From Sphingobium sp. (GTDB lineage: Bacteria; Pseudomonadota; Alphaproteobacteria; Sphingomonadales; Sphingomonadaceae), in contig JASBTC010000093.1 in the NCBI GenBank assembly GCA_030148625.1, positions 1 through 10,886 of the forward strand: a stretch of DNA of 10,886 nucleotides, given 5' to 3'. Under the pieces are notes generated by a model that was given only the letters and a program-made list of their open reading frames with translations, ran no database searches and was not told where the DNA came from. Below are positions 1 to 5,114 of this stretch, in pieces. Position numbers and translations under genes: made by a program. Every line of letters begins with the position of its first letter. Position 1 is the stretch's first letter.

Positions 1-1
1 G

Positions 2-80
2 CGGACTGAGCCTGTCGATGCCCTTTTCTTTCTTATGCACGGAGCGCTTACAAAGGCAGGACTTCGACAGGATCAGTCCG
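2..80. repeat. Inverted pair of sphingomonad-type intergenic repeats
   Basis: Positions 2-20 (CGGACTGAGCCTGTCGATG) and 62-80 (CTTCGACAGGATCAGTCCG) are reverse complements of each other at 17 of 19 positions, separated by 41 bases. The right copy continues into AACGG (81-85). From memory, the core resembles a short repeat (CTTCGACA..CTCAG..CGAACGG type) that is very common between genes in sphingomonads and often occurs as inverted pairs. It lies just beyond the 3' end of the hydrolase gene, where a folded transcript could help terminate transcription or protect the mRNA end. No other copy was seen in this window, so its repeat nature rests on recall of the family. Confidence 0.65.
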
Positions 81-83
81 AAC

Positions 84-113
84 GGGAACTCGGTCCTCGA
101 GAGCCTAGCTCCC
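84..113 (-). terminator. Hairpin overlapping the hydrolase stop codon
   Basis: GGGAACTCGG (84-93) pairs with CCTAGCTCCC (104-113) around a 10-base loop. As minus-strand RNA there is one G-U pair and one A-G mismatch. The TAG stop (107-105) lies inside the stem. No T-run follows in the direction of transcription. It is a weak candidate for a terminator or 3'-end stabiliser. Confidence 0.3.
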
Positions 114-1154
114 GGACGCCGCCTTCACCTCGTCGGCGCGCACCTGATCGACCACCTCACGCACCGCCTTGATCACCAGATCCGGCCGCTGATCCTGGAC
201 GAAATGACCCGAATCCGGCACGATCTCGTGCCGCGACCGCGTCGACCAGCTTGCTTCCTCCGCCTGCAGCACCTTCCAGATCGCCTGGATCTTGTCGGCC
301 TCGGCACGCGTCAGCCCCGTCCCCGCGAGAATCTTGTCGGAATAGGGTTCGGCGCCGGTCAGCACCACCAGCGGGCGATCGCCCAGAGTGCGCAGCTTGC
401 CCGCCTGCGCGAAGATGTCGTTGAGCGAAGCCGCTTCCTTCATCGATCCGGCAAGCGTCTGCGGCTGATAGGCGGCGCTGACCACTTTGGTCCGTTCCGA
501 CATGCCCGGAATATCCGACGGCGGCGCGACCGCGCGCAACAGCCCGGTCCAGGAGGTCGAGATCACCAGGTCCTGCAGCCAGTTGCTGCCCGACGCATCC
601 ATCTTGGGATTGGCCATCCGCTTCACCTGGTCGGGATGCGAGGTGTCGACAAACACCACGCCCTTCACCGGATCGCCATATTTGCGGACGTAATTCATGA
701 TGTACGGCCCGCCCAGCGAATGGCCGACCATCACCAGCGGCCCGGTGATGCCCGCGGCCTTCAGCGTGGCATGGAGATCGTCGGAAACCGTCTCGCCATC
801 CTGCTTGCCCGGGGTCGGATCGCTCCACATCACCCCGGCGCGATCATAGGCGCAGGCGCGCGTGGTCTGCGCGACCGCATCATGCACACGGTCCCAGCTC
901 AGCGAGCCGGCGCTGTCCAGACCGGTTTCGAAGATCACCGTCGGCGAACCTTCGCCCCGGCAGTCGATATGCATCTTGCGGCCGCCGATATCGACCAGTT
1001 GCCCGCGCGGCGGATAGTCACGCGCCGCGCGGTGCCGCGCAAGCTGTTCGTAGATCGTGCCGATGACGACGGCCCCGACCAGCAATCCGGCCAGGCCGAT
1101 GCCGATGCGCTTGAGCCAGCGCAGGATCGTTGCAAACTTCGTCTTTCCCGCCAT
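105..1154 (-). CDS. Membrane-anchored alpha/beta hydrolase
   Basis: This is a 349-residue alpha/beta-hydrolase-fold protein. One hydrophobic helix near residues 17-34 (IGIGLAGLLVGAVVIGTI) follows a short basic stretch, so the enzyme is probably anchored in the inner membrane with its catalytic domain outside the cytoplasm. The nucleophile elbow GHSLGG puts the catalytic serine at residue 146. The C-terminal SGHFVQ supplies the likely catalytic histidine, and CAYDRAGVMWSD resembles the usual 'YDRAGxGxSD' strand-turn of the family. The acid residue is less certain. The substrate is unknown; an esterase or lipase-like role is a family-level guess. The start at 1154 is chosen because GGAGAG lies 7 bases upstream, although the frame stays open to 1196. 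It appears to be a single-gene unit, followed by the repeat pair at 2-80. Confidence 0.88.
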   Translation of the reverse strand: MAGKTKFATILRWLKRIGIGLAGLLVGAVVIGTIYEQLARHRAARDYPPRGQLVDIGGRKMHIDCRGEGSPTVIFETGLDSAGSLSWDRVHDAVAQTTRACAYDRAGVMWSDPTPGKQDGETVSDDLHATLKAAGITGPLVMVGHSLGGPYIMNYVRKYGDPVKGVVFVDTSHPDQVKRMANPKMDASGSNWLQDLVISTSWTGLLRAVAPPSDIPGMSERTKVVSAAYQPQTLAGSMKEAASLNDIFAQAGKLRTLGDRPLVVLTGAEPYSDKILAGTGLTRAEADKIQAIWKVLQAEEASWSTRSRHEIVPDSGHFVQDQRPDLVIKAVREVVDQVRADEVKAASGS

Positions 1155-1416
1155 TGCCGACTCTCCGCTGTCATGCGATCGTTGCGCATTCCTCATATCG
1201 AGCTAATCACGATTTTTCTGCACAGGCAATAATTTTCTTATTGGCCAAAACACGCGGAAAAATCGCGATAAATCGACAAAAAACCTCTATTTTCTTGCCA
1301 AAATCCTTTGTCCTAATCTGAAAATTCGATGCTCATAGTGAGGTTGAATGCTTGGCTTTCGATCGCGCCCCTCCGAGGGTTGATCCGGTGCAATTCGATG
1401 GCCTTTGCGCTAGACT
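1155..1416. other. AT-rich intergenic region between divergent genes
   Basis: This spacer separates the hydrolase (minus) from the TPR gene (plus). About 1205-1330 is notably A/T-rich with A- and T-runs, in strong contrast to the GC-rich genes on both sides. I see the possible hydrolase promoter at 1201-1229, and a TAGACT (1411-1416) that could be a -10 element for the TPR gene but lacks a well-placed -35. No RNA gene or further coding sequence was recognised. Confidence 0.5.
1201..1229 (-). promoter_or_regulatory. Possible sigma-70 promoter for the hydrolase gene
   Basis: On the minus strand TTGCCT (1229-1224) and TTAGCT (1206-1201) are separated by 17 bases. This would place the transcript start about 40 bases before the chosen ATG at 1154. 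The match is moderate and lies in a clearly AT-rich stretch, unlike the surrounding genes. Confidence 0.3.
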
Positions 1417-1887
1417 GTGAATCCGTACGGATCAGGAACCGACACAATCAAGAAACGAGCCACACCGCTGCCCACCGGCCTCCGCGACGCCATCCGCGCC
1501 ATGTGCGTGGAAGGCGATACATTCGCTGCGGGCGGTTATTATGACGAAGCGCTCGTGAACTACCGACAGGCCTGGGCACTGATTCCCAGCCCGCAGACTC
1601 TCTGGTCCGAATCGGTCTGGGTTCTGGGCGCACTGGCCGATGCCTGCTTCCTGTCCGGAAAACGCGTCGTGGCCCGCCAGGCGATCGAACATGCGATGAA
1701 ATGTCCAGAGGGTCTTAAACACCCCTTTCTATGCTTCCGGCTCGGCCAGATCCTGCTCGACGACGGTGAGAAGGATCGCGCCGCCGAACTGTTGCTGTTC
1801 GCGCATAGCACTGCCGGCCCGGATATCTTCGTGTCCGAAGACGACCATTATCTGACTTTTCTCAAGGACCGCGGCCTGGTGGACTGA
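1417..1887 (+). CDS. Tetratricopeptide-repeat-type protein
   Basis: This helical cytoplasmic protein of up to 156 residues has TPR-like segments: GDTFAAGGYYDEALVNYRQAW (from about residue 33), then ALADACFLSGKRVVARQAIEHAM and FRLGQILLDDGEKDRAAELLLFAH, each with the small-large-small alanine/glycine and tyrosine spacing of TPR helices. It ends with DDHYLTFLKDRGLVD. I recognise the whole-length pattern as a short TPR family of unknown function seen in many Proteobacteria; TPRs usually mediate protein-protein contacts. The start is doubtful. GTG at 1417 has no clear Shine-Dalgarno, ATC at 1447 has AGGAA eight bases upstream, and the first in-frame ATG (1501) would remove part of the first helix region. 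It is convergent with the DUF952 gene, with 21 bases between the stops. Confidence 0.75.
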   Translation: MNPYGSGTDTIKKRATPLPTGLRDAIRAMCVEGDTFAAGGYYDEALVNYRQAWALIPSPQTLWSESVWVLGALADACFLSGKRVVARQAIEHAMKCPEGLKHPFLCFRLGQILLDDGEKDRAAELLLFAHSTAGPDIFVSEDDHYLTFLKDRGLVD

Positions 1888-1899
1888 ACGGCCCCGCGG

Positions 1900-1918
1900 C
1901 GCACGGGATCAGCCCGCG
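1900..1918 (-). terminator. Small hairpin at the DUF952 stop codon
   Basis: On the minus strand CGCGGG (1918-1913) pairs with CCCGTG (1907-1902), including one G-U pair, with the stop codon in the loop. It lies in the short gap between convergent genes, has only six base pairs and no T-run, so it is a weak candidate. Confidence 0.18.
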
Positions 1919-2256
1919 ACCGGCAACCGGATCGTGCCATCGGCCTCTCGTTCGAGCGGCCCATGGGCGATCACGGCACTCAGCGGCAGCGGTGCATAGA
2001 GGTGCGGAAACAACTGCCCGCCGCGTGACGGTTCCCACCGTACCGCGCCACCCAGCGCGGCCAGATCGACGGCCGCGATGGTCAGATCGTGATGTCCCGC
2101 GAAATGCTTGTCGATGGTTTCGGCAAGCTGCGCCGCAGTCGACATATGGATATAGCCATCGGCGATATCGATCGGCGCGCCATCGAAATGCCCATCGGCT
2201 TCGAGCGCCGTCAATTGGTCCGCGAGCAGTATTTTGTAAGCGATCGGATCGTTCAT
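1909..2256 (-). CDS. DUF952 domain protein
   Basis: This 115-residue protein matches the DUF952 pattern along its length: YKIL near the N-terminus, the ADGYIHMSTAAQLAETIDKHF block, the HHDLTIAAVDLAAL strand, and RWEPSRGGQLFPHLYAPLPL with the conserved E and FPHLY. The family is small, cytoplasmic and has no established biochemical role that I can name. The start at 2256 is preferred because GGACGGA lies six bases upstream; an ATG at 2271 overlapping the permease stop (TGATG) is a real alternative. With either start it follows the TauE/SafE gene so closely that co-transcription and perhaps translational coupling are likely. Nothing else links it to sulfur transport. Confidence 0.85.
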   Translation of the reverse strand: MNDPIAYKILLADQLTALEADGHFDGAPIDIADGYIHMSTAAQLAETIDKHFAGHHDLTIAAVDLAALGGAVRWEPSRGGQLFPHLYAPLPLSAVIAHGPLEREADGTIRLPVAG

Positions 2257-2270
2257 CCCATATCCGTCCA

Positions 2271-3050
2271 TCAAATCAGCAATTGTATTGCGACGATGAT
2301 CAGCGTCGCCGCCAGGACCAGCCGCAATTTCTCGTCATCCACCCGCGAAGCGAGCAGACTGCCGATAATGATCCCGGGCACCGAGCCGATCAGCAGCGAC
2401 GCCAGCAGCGAGACATCGACATTGCCCATCCACCAATGGCCCATGCCGCTGATCAGCGCGAGCGGCACGGCGTGGGCGATATCGGTGCCCGCGATGCGGC
2501 GGACCGACAGCTTGGGATAAAGCGCCAGCAGCACCGTCGCCCCGATCGCGCCGGCACCGACCGAGGTCAGCGCCACGGCAACGCCGATCACCACGCCCAG
2601 CATGACGGTCAGGATCCGGGTCCGGCCTTCGCTGCGATCGATCCGATGCGCCGCCGACCAGGCCAGGATCTGCCGGCGAAACACCAGCGAAAGCCCCGTG
2701 ACGAGCAGCGCCAGCCCCAGCGCCACCGTGATCAGATGCGCGGTCGCCGCCGAAGGGCGCCCCATATAGGAGAGCAGCAGGAGCGACAGGCACGCCGCCG
2801 GCAGACTGCCCGCCGCAAGCCGGCCGACGATCCGCCAGTCCACCGAGCCGCGCCAGCCATGAACCATGCTGCCGACGCTCTTGGTGACCGCGGCATAGAG
2901 CAGGTCGGTGCCGACCGCGACGGCCGGATGGAATCCGAACAGCAGCACGAGGATCGGGGTCATCAGCGATCCGCCGCCCACCCCGGTCATACCGACGAGG
3001 ATGCCGACGAACAGGCCGGCCAGCGAATAGAGCGGGTGGATCGCCGTCAT
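2271..3050 (-). CDS. TauE/SafE family anion permease
   Basis: This 259-residue integral membrane protein has eight or so hydrophobic segments and the internal duplication of the TauE/SafE (DUF81) family. The first half has VGVGGGSLMTPIL-like glycine motif at residues 24-34 and GTDL at 47-50; the second half repeats this as SVGAGAIG (163-170) and GTDIAH (188-193). Characterised members export or import sulfite, sulfoacetate or related organosulfur anions. The substrate here cannot be read from sequence, and no sulfur-metabolism gene is adjacent. ATG at 3050 has GGGAG six bases upstream. Length is normal for the family. It is followed directly by the DUF952 gene. Confidence 0.9.
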   Translation of the reverse strand: MTAIHPLYSLAGLFVGILVGMTGVGGGSLMTPILVLLFGFHPAVAVGTDLLYAAVTKSVGSMVHGWRGSVDWRIVGRLAAGSLPAACLSLLLLSYMGRPSAATAHLITVALGLALLVTGLSLVFRRQILAWSAAHRIDRSEGRTRILTVMLGVVIGVAVALTSVGAGAIGATVLLALYPKLSVRRIAGTDIAHAVPLALISGMGHWWMGNVDVSLLASLLIGSVPGIIIGSLLASRVDDEKLRLVLAATLIIVAIQLLI

Positions 3051-3095
3051 CGATACTCCCGCTTCATGCTTGTCGCTACGCCGCGGCGACGCAAA

Positions 3096-3124
3096 CGACG
3101 CCCGCGCGGACGGCGCGGACGTCG
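3096..3124 (-). terminator. GC-rich hairpin after the 68-residue peptide gene
   Basis: CGACG-C-CCGCGC (3096-3107) pairs with GCGCGG-A-CGTCG (3113-3124): eleven pairs with one mismatch around a five-base loop. It begins 29 bases after the stop at 3153 and is followed on the minus strand by only TTTG, so it is a modest intrinsic-terminator candidate ahead of the permease gene. Confidence 0.35.
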
Positions 3125-3152
3125 ATGCTCATAAGTTGCGGTGACGGATGAC

Positions 3153-3359
3153 TCAATGCGCCGTGGCAGGCGGGCACTTGACGAACTTGCCGTGCGCATC
3201 GTGGCAGCGCTTGGTCGGCGCGGCCTTGGCGGTGGCGCATTTGATGAACTTGCCATGCGCGTCGCGGCATTGCGCGGCACTGGCAGCGCCTCCGGTAAGC
3301 GCCAGCATCGCGATGCCGGACAGGATCGCGGTCGAACGGAATATGCGGTGCAACGTCAT
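3153..3359 (-). CDS. Small secreted peptide with two CxDAHGKFxKC repeats
   Basis: This encodes 68 residues. The N-terminus (MTLHRIFRSTAILSGIAMLA, then LTGGAASA) is a clear signal peptide with likely cleavage near residue 28. The mature part is almost entirely two near-identical modules, CRDAHGKFIKC (31-41) and CHDAHGKFVKC (52-62), joined by a short Ala/Thr/Lys linker. Each module brackets a basic loop with two cysteines nine residues apart, so a disulfide or a Cys/His metal site in the periplasm is conceivable; neither is shown. I recall similar C-x-DA-x-GKF-x-KC modules in sphingomonad hypothetical proteins but know no function. ATG 3359 has an excellent GGAGGA eight bases upstream, which fixes the start even though the frame is open to 3446. 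Confidence 0.8.
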   Translation of the reverse strand: MTLHRIFRSTAILSGIAMLALTGGAASAAQCRDAHGKFIKCATAKAAPTKRCHDAHGKFVKCPPATAH

Positions 3360-3436
3360 GATCGGGGTCCTCCGTGATCGCCTGGACCATCCAGGTGAGG
3401 CCGGCATCATGACAATCGCGCGCGCACCATATGCTG

Positions 3437-3468
3437 GCTGCCGCATGACCTTTTGTTCATGCGGCAGC
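3437..3468 (-). terminator. Perfect 12-bp hairpin after the four-cysteine protein gene
   Basis: GCTGCCGCATGA (3437-3448) and TCATGCGGCAGC (3457-3468) are perfect reverse complements around an eight-base loop. On the minus strand the stem starts 12 bases after the stop at 3480. No T-run follows. It also lies about 80 bases upstream of the next gene's start (3359), so a regulatory site is an alternative reading. Confidence 0.5.
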
Positions 3469-3479
3469 GTGCCCGGGGC

Positions 3480-3917
3480 TCAGGGCACCTTGCCTTCATT
3501 CTCCGCCGCCTTCATCGCGCGGCGCTCCGCGAACCACTGGCTGAGCATCGCCGCGGTGCAGCCGGTCTGGCCGCCCGATCCCACCGCGGAACAGCTATTG
3601 GGGCGCGTGAAGCGAGTCATATTGTTCATCGCGTCCACCCGACTGCCCCAGGCCATTTCCGCCGGCGCATCGTCGGGCTTCTGCCCACGAAAACGCTTTG
3701 GAATACGGAAACGATCGCTCTCCGGCAGTCGTGCGCAGACCACGATCTCTTCGGGATCGTCGGATTGCGGGCAGGGGTCGGCGCCGAATACGACGATCTC
3801 GATCGTCTGCGTCTGCGGCGGGGTTTCCGCATGCGCCAAAGGTGCGACCGCCGCCGCAATTGCGCCGGCGGTGAGCGCGGATGCCGCTTGGCGGCACATC
3901 CTGTCGATCGGGATCAT
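3480..3917 (-). CDS. Secreted four-cysteine protein, sphingomonad family
   Basis: This 145-residue protein has a signal peptide (about residues 1-30, ending AHA before ET). The mature part has a hallmark layout I recognise from sphingomonad exported hypotheticals: CPQSDDPEEIVVCARLPESDRFRIPKRFR (49-77) and NSCSAVGSGGQTGCTAAMLSQWFAERR (107-133). The four mature cysteines (49, 61, 109, 120) are spaced to form two disulfides in the periplasm, though this is inference. Function is unknown. Length is typical for what I recall. The start is uncertain: ATG 3917 and ATG 3899 both lack a good Shine-Dalgarno, and 3917 gives a more complete signal peptide. The gene is read in the same direction as its neighbours, but hairpins on both sides suggest a separate unit. 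Confidence 0.78.
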   Translation of the reverse strand: MIPIDRMCRQAASALTAGAIAAAVAPLAHAETPPQTQTIEIVVFGADPCPQSDDPEEIVVCARLPESDRFRIPKRFRGQKPDDAPAEMAWGSRVDAMNNMTRFTRPNSCSAVGSGGQTGCTAAMLSQWFAERRAMKAAENEGKVP

Positions 3918-3935
3918 CGCGCGAGGTTAGCGAGA

Positions 3936-3964
3936 CAACATGTATGGGAGATGTCCATATGTTG
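3936..3964 (-). terminator. Imperfect hairpin after the SDR gene
   Basis: CAACAT-GT-ATGG (3936-3947) pairs with CCAT-ATGTTG (3955-3964), ten pairs with a two-base bulge and a seven-base loop. It starts 13 bases after the SDR stop (3977) on the minus strand and lacks a T-run. It also lies in the leader of the next gene, so an operator role cannot be excluded. Confidence 0.35.
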
Positions 3965-3976
3965 CAGTCGCCCACA

Positions 3977-4768
3977 TCATGCGATGGTGTTGACCAGCCC
4001 ACCTTCGGCACGCAGCGCGGCGCCGTTCGTCGCCGAGGAACGCGGGCTGGCGAGATAGGCCACGAGGTTCGCGATCTCCTCCGCCTCGATCATGCGCTGG
4101 ATGATCGAGGACGACCGCGCACTGGCGAAGAAGTCGGCCTCGATCTCTGCGATCGGCGCGGTCGGGTCCTTGGCCTGACTGCGCAGGAAATCCTCGATCC
4201 CTTCCGAACGCGTCGGCCCCGGCATCACCGAATTGACGGTGACGCTCGTGCCGCGCGTCAACTGCGCAAGGCCGCGCGCGATCGAAAGCTGGGCGGTCTT
4301 GGTGGTGGCGTAATGGATCATGTCGGCGGGCACGGCGAGGCCGGATTCGCTCGATATGAAGATGATCCGCCCCCAGTTTCGCTCGATCATCGCGGGCAGA
4401 TAGCTGCGCGACAGGCGGACACCGCTCATCACATTGACTTCGAGCAGATGGTTCCAGTCGTCGTCGCTGATCTCGCCGAACGCCTTGCTTTCATAGATGC
4501 CGAGATTGTTGACGAGGATGTCGACACGATCGACCAGCCCGACAAGCACCGCAGTGCCCGCCGCCGTCGCGACATCGGCAAGCACGCCGCTCACCTGGGC
4601 CCCGCCCGAAGCGCGGATATCCTCCACCGCCGCGTCGAGCTTTGCCTGCGTCCGCCCGGTCACGATCACCTTCGCGCCCTCGCGCGCCAATGTGCGGGCG
4701 ATCTCCAGGCCGATGCCGGCGGTCGCGCCGGTGACGAGGGCGGTCTTGTCGTCGAGTTGCAGGTCCAT
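3977..4768 (-). CDS. Short-chain dehydrogenase/reductase (SDR)
   Basis: This 263-residue classical SDR is a cytoplasmic NAD(P)(H)-dependent oxidoreductase. Visible motifs: TGATAGIG cofactor loop (13-20), TGR at 37-39 with the arginine favouring NADP(H), NNLG at 87-90 (a variant of the usual NNAG), VNVMSG with Asn112, catalytic Ser near 140 (ISSESG), and YATTK giving Tyr153 and Lys157. The C-terminal part has NSVMPGPTRSEG and ends with GAALRAEGGLVNTIA, where Glu replaces the common Asp of the DGG motif. The substrate is unknown. ATG 4768 is chosen because GGAGA lies seven bases upstream and the SDR fold begins at once; the open frame extends to 4858 without family similarity. It is probably a single-gene unit. 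Confidence 0.92.
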   Translation of the reverse strand: MDLQLDDKTALVTGATAGIGLEIARTLAREGAKVIVTGRTQAKLDAAVEDIRASGGAQVSGVLADVATAAGTAVLVGLVDRVDILVNNLGIYESKAFGEISDDDWNHLLEVNVMSGVRLSRSYLPAMIERNWGRIIFISSESGLAVPADMIHYATTKTAQLSIARGLAQLTRGTSVTVNSVMPGPTRSEGIEDFLRSQAKDPTAPIAEIEADFFASARSSSIIQRMIEAEEIANLVAYLASPRSSATNGAALRAEGGLVNTIA

Positions 4769-4852
4769 GATATGTCTCCGATGCGTGTGGCCCCGCATGT
4801 AGGGACGGCAAGGCCTCGGGACTATTTGACGATCGGGACAAGCATCTGTGCC

Positions 4853-4870
4853 CGGCATTCATCAATGCCG
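4853..4870. promoter_or_regulatory. Inverted repeat upstream of the SDR gene
   Basis: CGGCATT (4853-4859) and AATGCCG (4864-4870) form a perfect 7-bp dyad with a four-base spacer, 85 bases upstream of the SDR start and 61 bases after the 41-residue protein gene. It could be a repressor operator for the SDR gene or the hairpin ending the dehydrogenase operon. Neither a T-run nor a clear promoter decides between them. Confidence 0.35.
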
Positions 4871-4910
4871 AATATCCTCTACCGGGGGATTGGCTTCGTT
4901 CGGCACCCGG

Positions 4911-4938
4911 CCGGCCTCACTTCTCCGGCCTCACTTCC
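4911..4938. repeat. 14-bp tandem duplication at the end of the membrane-protein gene
   Basis: CCGGCCTCACTTCT (4911-4924) is followed immediately by CCGGCCTCACTTCC (4925-4938), identical at 13 of 14 positions. The right copy contains the TGA stop (4933-4931) of the 41-residue gene. This looks like a recent local duplication. Confidence 0.7.
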
Positions 4939-5056
4939 AACGTCTGTCGTTCCGAAACTGCGCTGACTGGCGGCGCTTGAAGATGATATAGCTGACGATC
5001 GCGGTGGCGACGATCAGTCCGATCAGCGAATATGCAATGATCAATCGTGTTTCCAT
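4931..5056 (-). CDS. Small single-pass membrane protein (41 residues)
   Basis: METRLIIAYSLIGLIVATAI continues into VSYIIFKRR and a basic tail ending NDRRWK. Residues about 5-25 form one strongly hydrophobic segment followed by positive charges, so a single inner-membrane helix with a cytoplasmic C-terminus is likely. No family recognised. It lies 58 bases after the dehydrogenase stop on the same strand, so it is probably the last gene of that operon. ATG 5056 has only a weak GGA-containing sequence upstream; GTG 5077, seven codons earlier, has AGGCGGA ten bases ahead and is a possible alternative. A 20-codon frame (5118-5056) begins at the dehydrogenase stop and ends on this ATG (TAATG), which would allow coupled translation. 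It is short, so it could be spurious. Confidence 0.5.
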   Translation of the reverse strand: METRLIIAYSLIGLIVATAIVSYIIFKRRQSAQFRNDRRWK

Positions 5057-5114
5057 TACGGCGTAGCGTCCGTGCACGGCGATTGGTTCCGCCTCGGGGC
5101 AAATCCCTCCGGAT

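Noticed and set aside
18..1232. A long plus-strand open frame (about 404 codons) opposite the hydrolase gene.
   Set aside because: Its Arg/His/Pro-rich composition is typical of an antisense shadow of a GC-rich gene, and the minus strand encodes a clear alpha/beta hydrolase with catalytic motifs.
1992..3134. A 380-codon plus-strand open frame opposite the permease and DUF952 genes.
   Set aside because: It is very rich in Arg, Asp, Gln and His with no hydrophobic core; the minus strand holds two recognisable families.
5070..5092. GGAAC-N17-CGCT on the minus strand after the dehydrogenase gene as an internal EcfG promoter.
   Set aside because: The -10 is imperfect and the transcript would start almost on the next start codon; coincidence is more likely.
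4917..5102. A 61-codon minus-strand frame starting with TTG near a GGAGGG sequence, overlapping the small membrane protein.
   Set aside because: Its basic, low-complexity composition and TTG start are less convincing than the hydrophobic 41-residue frame it overlaps.
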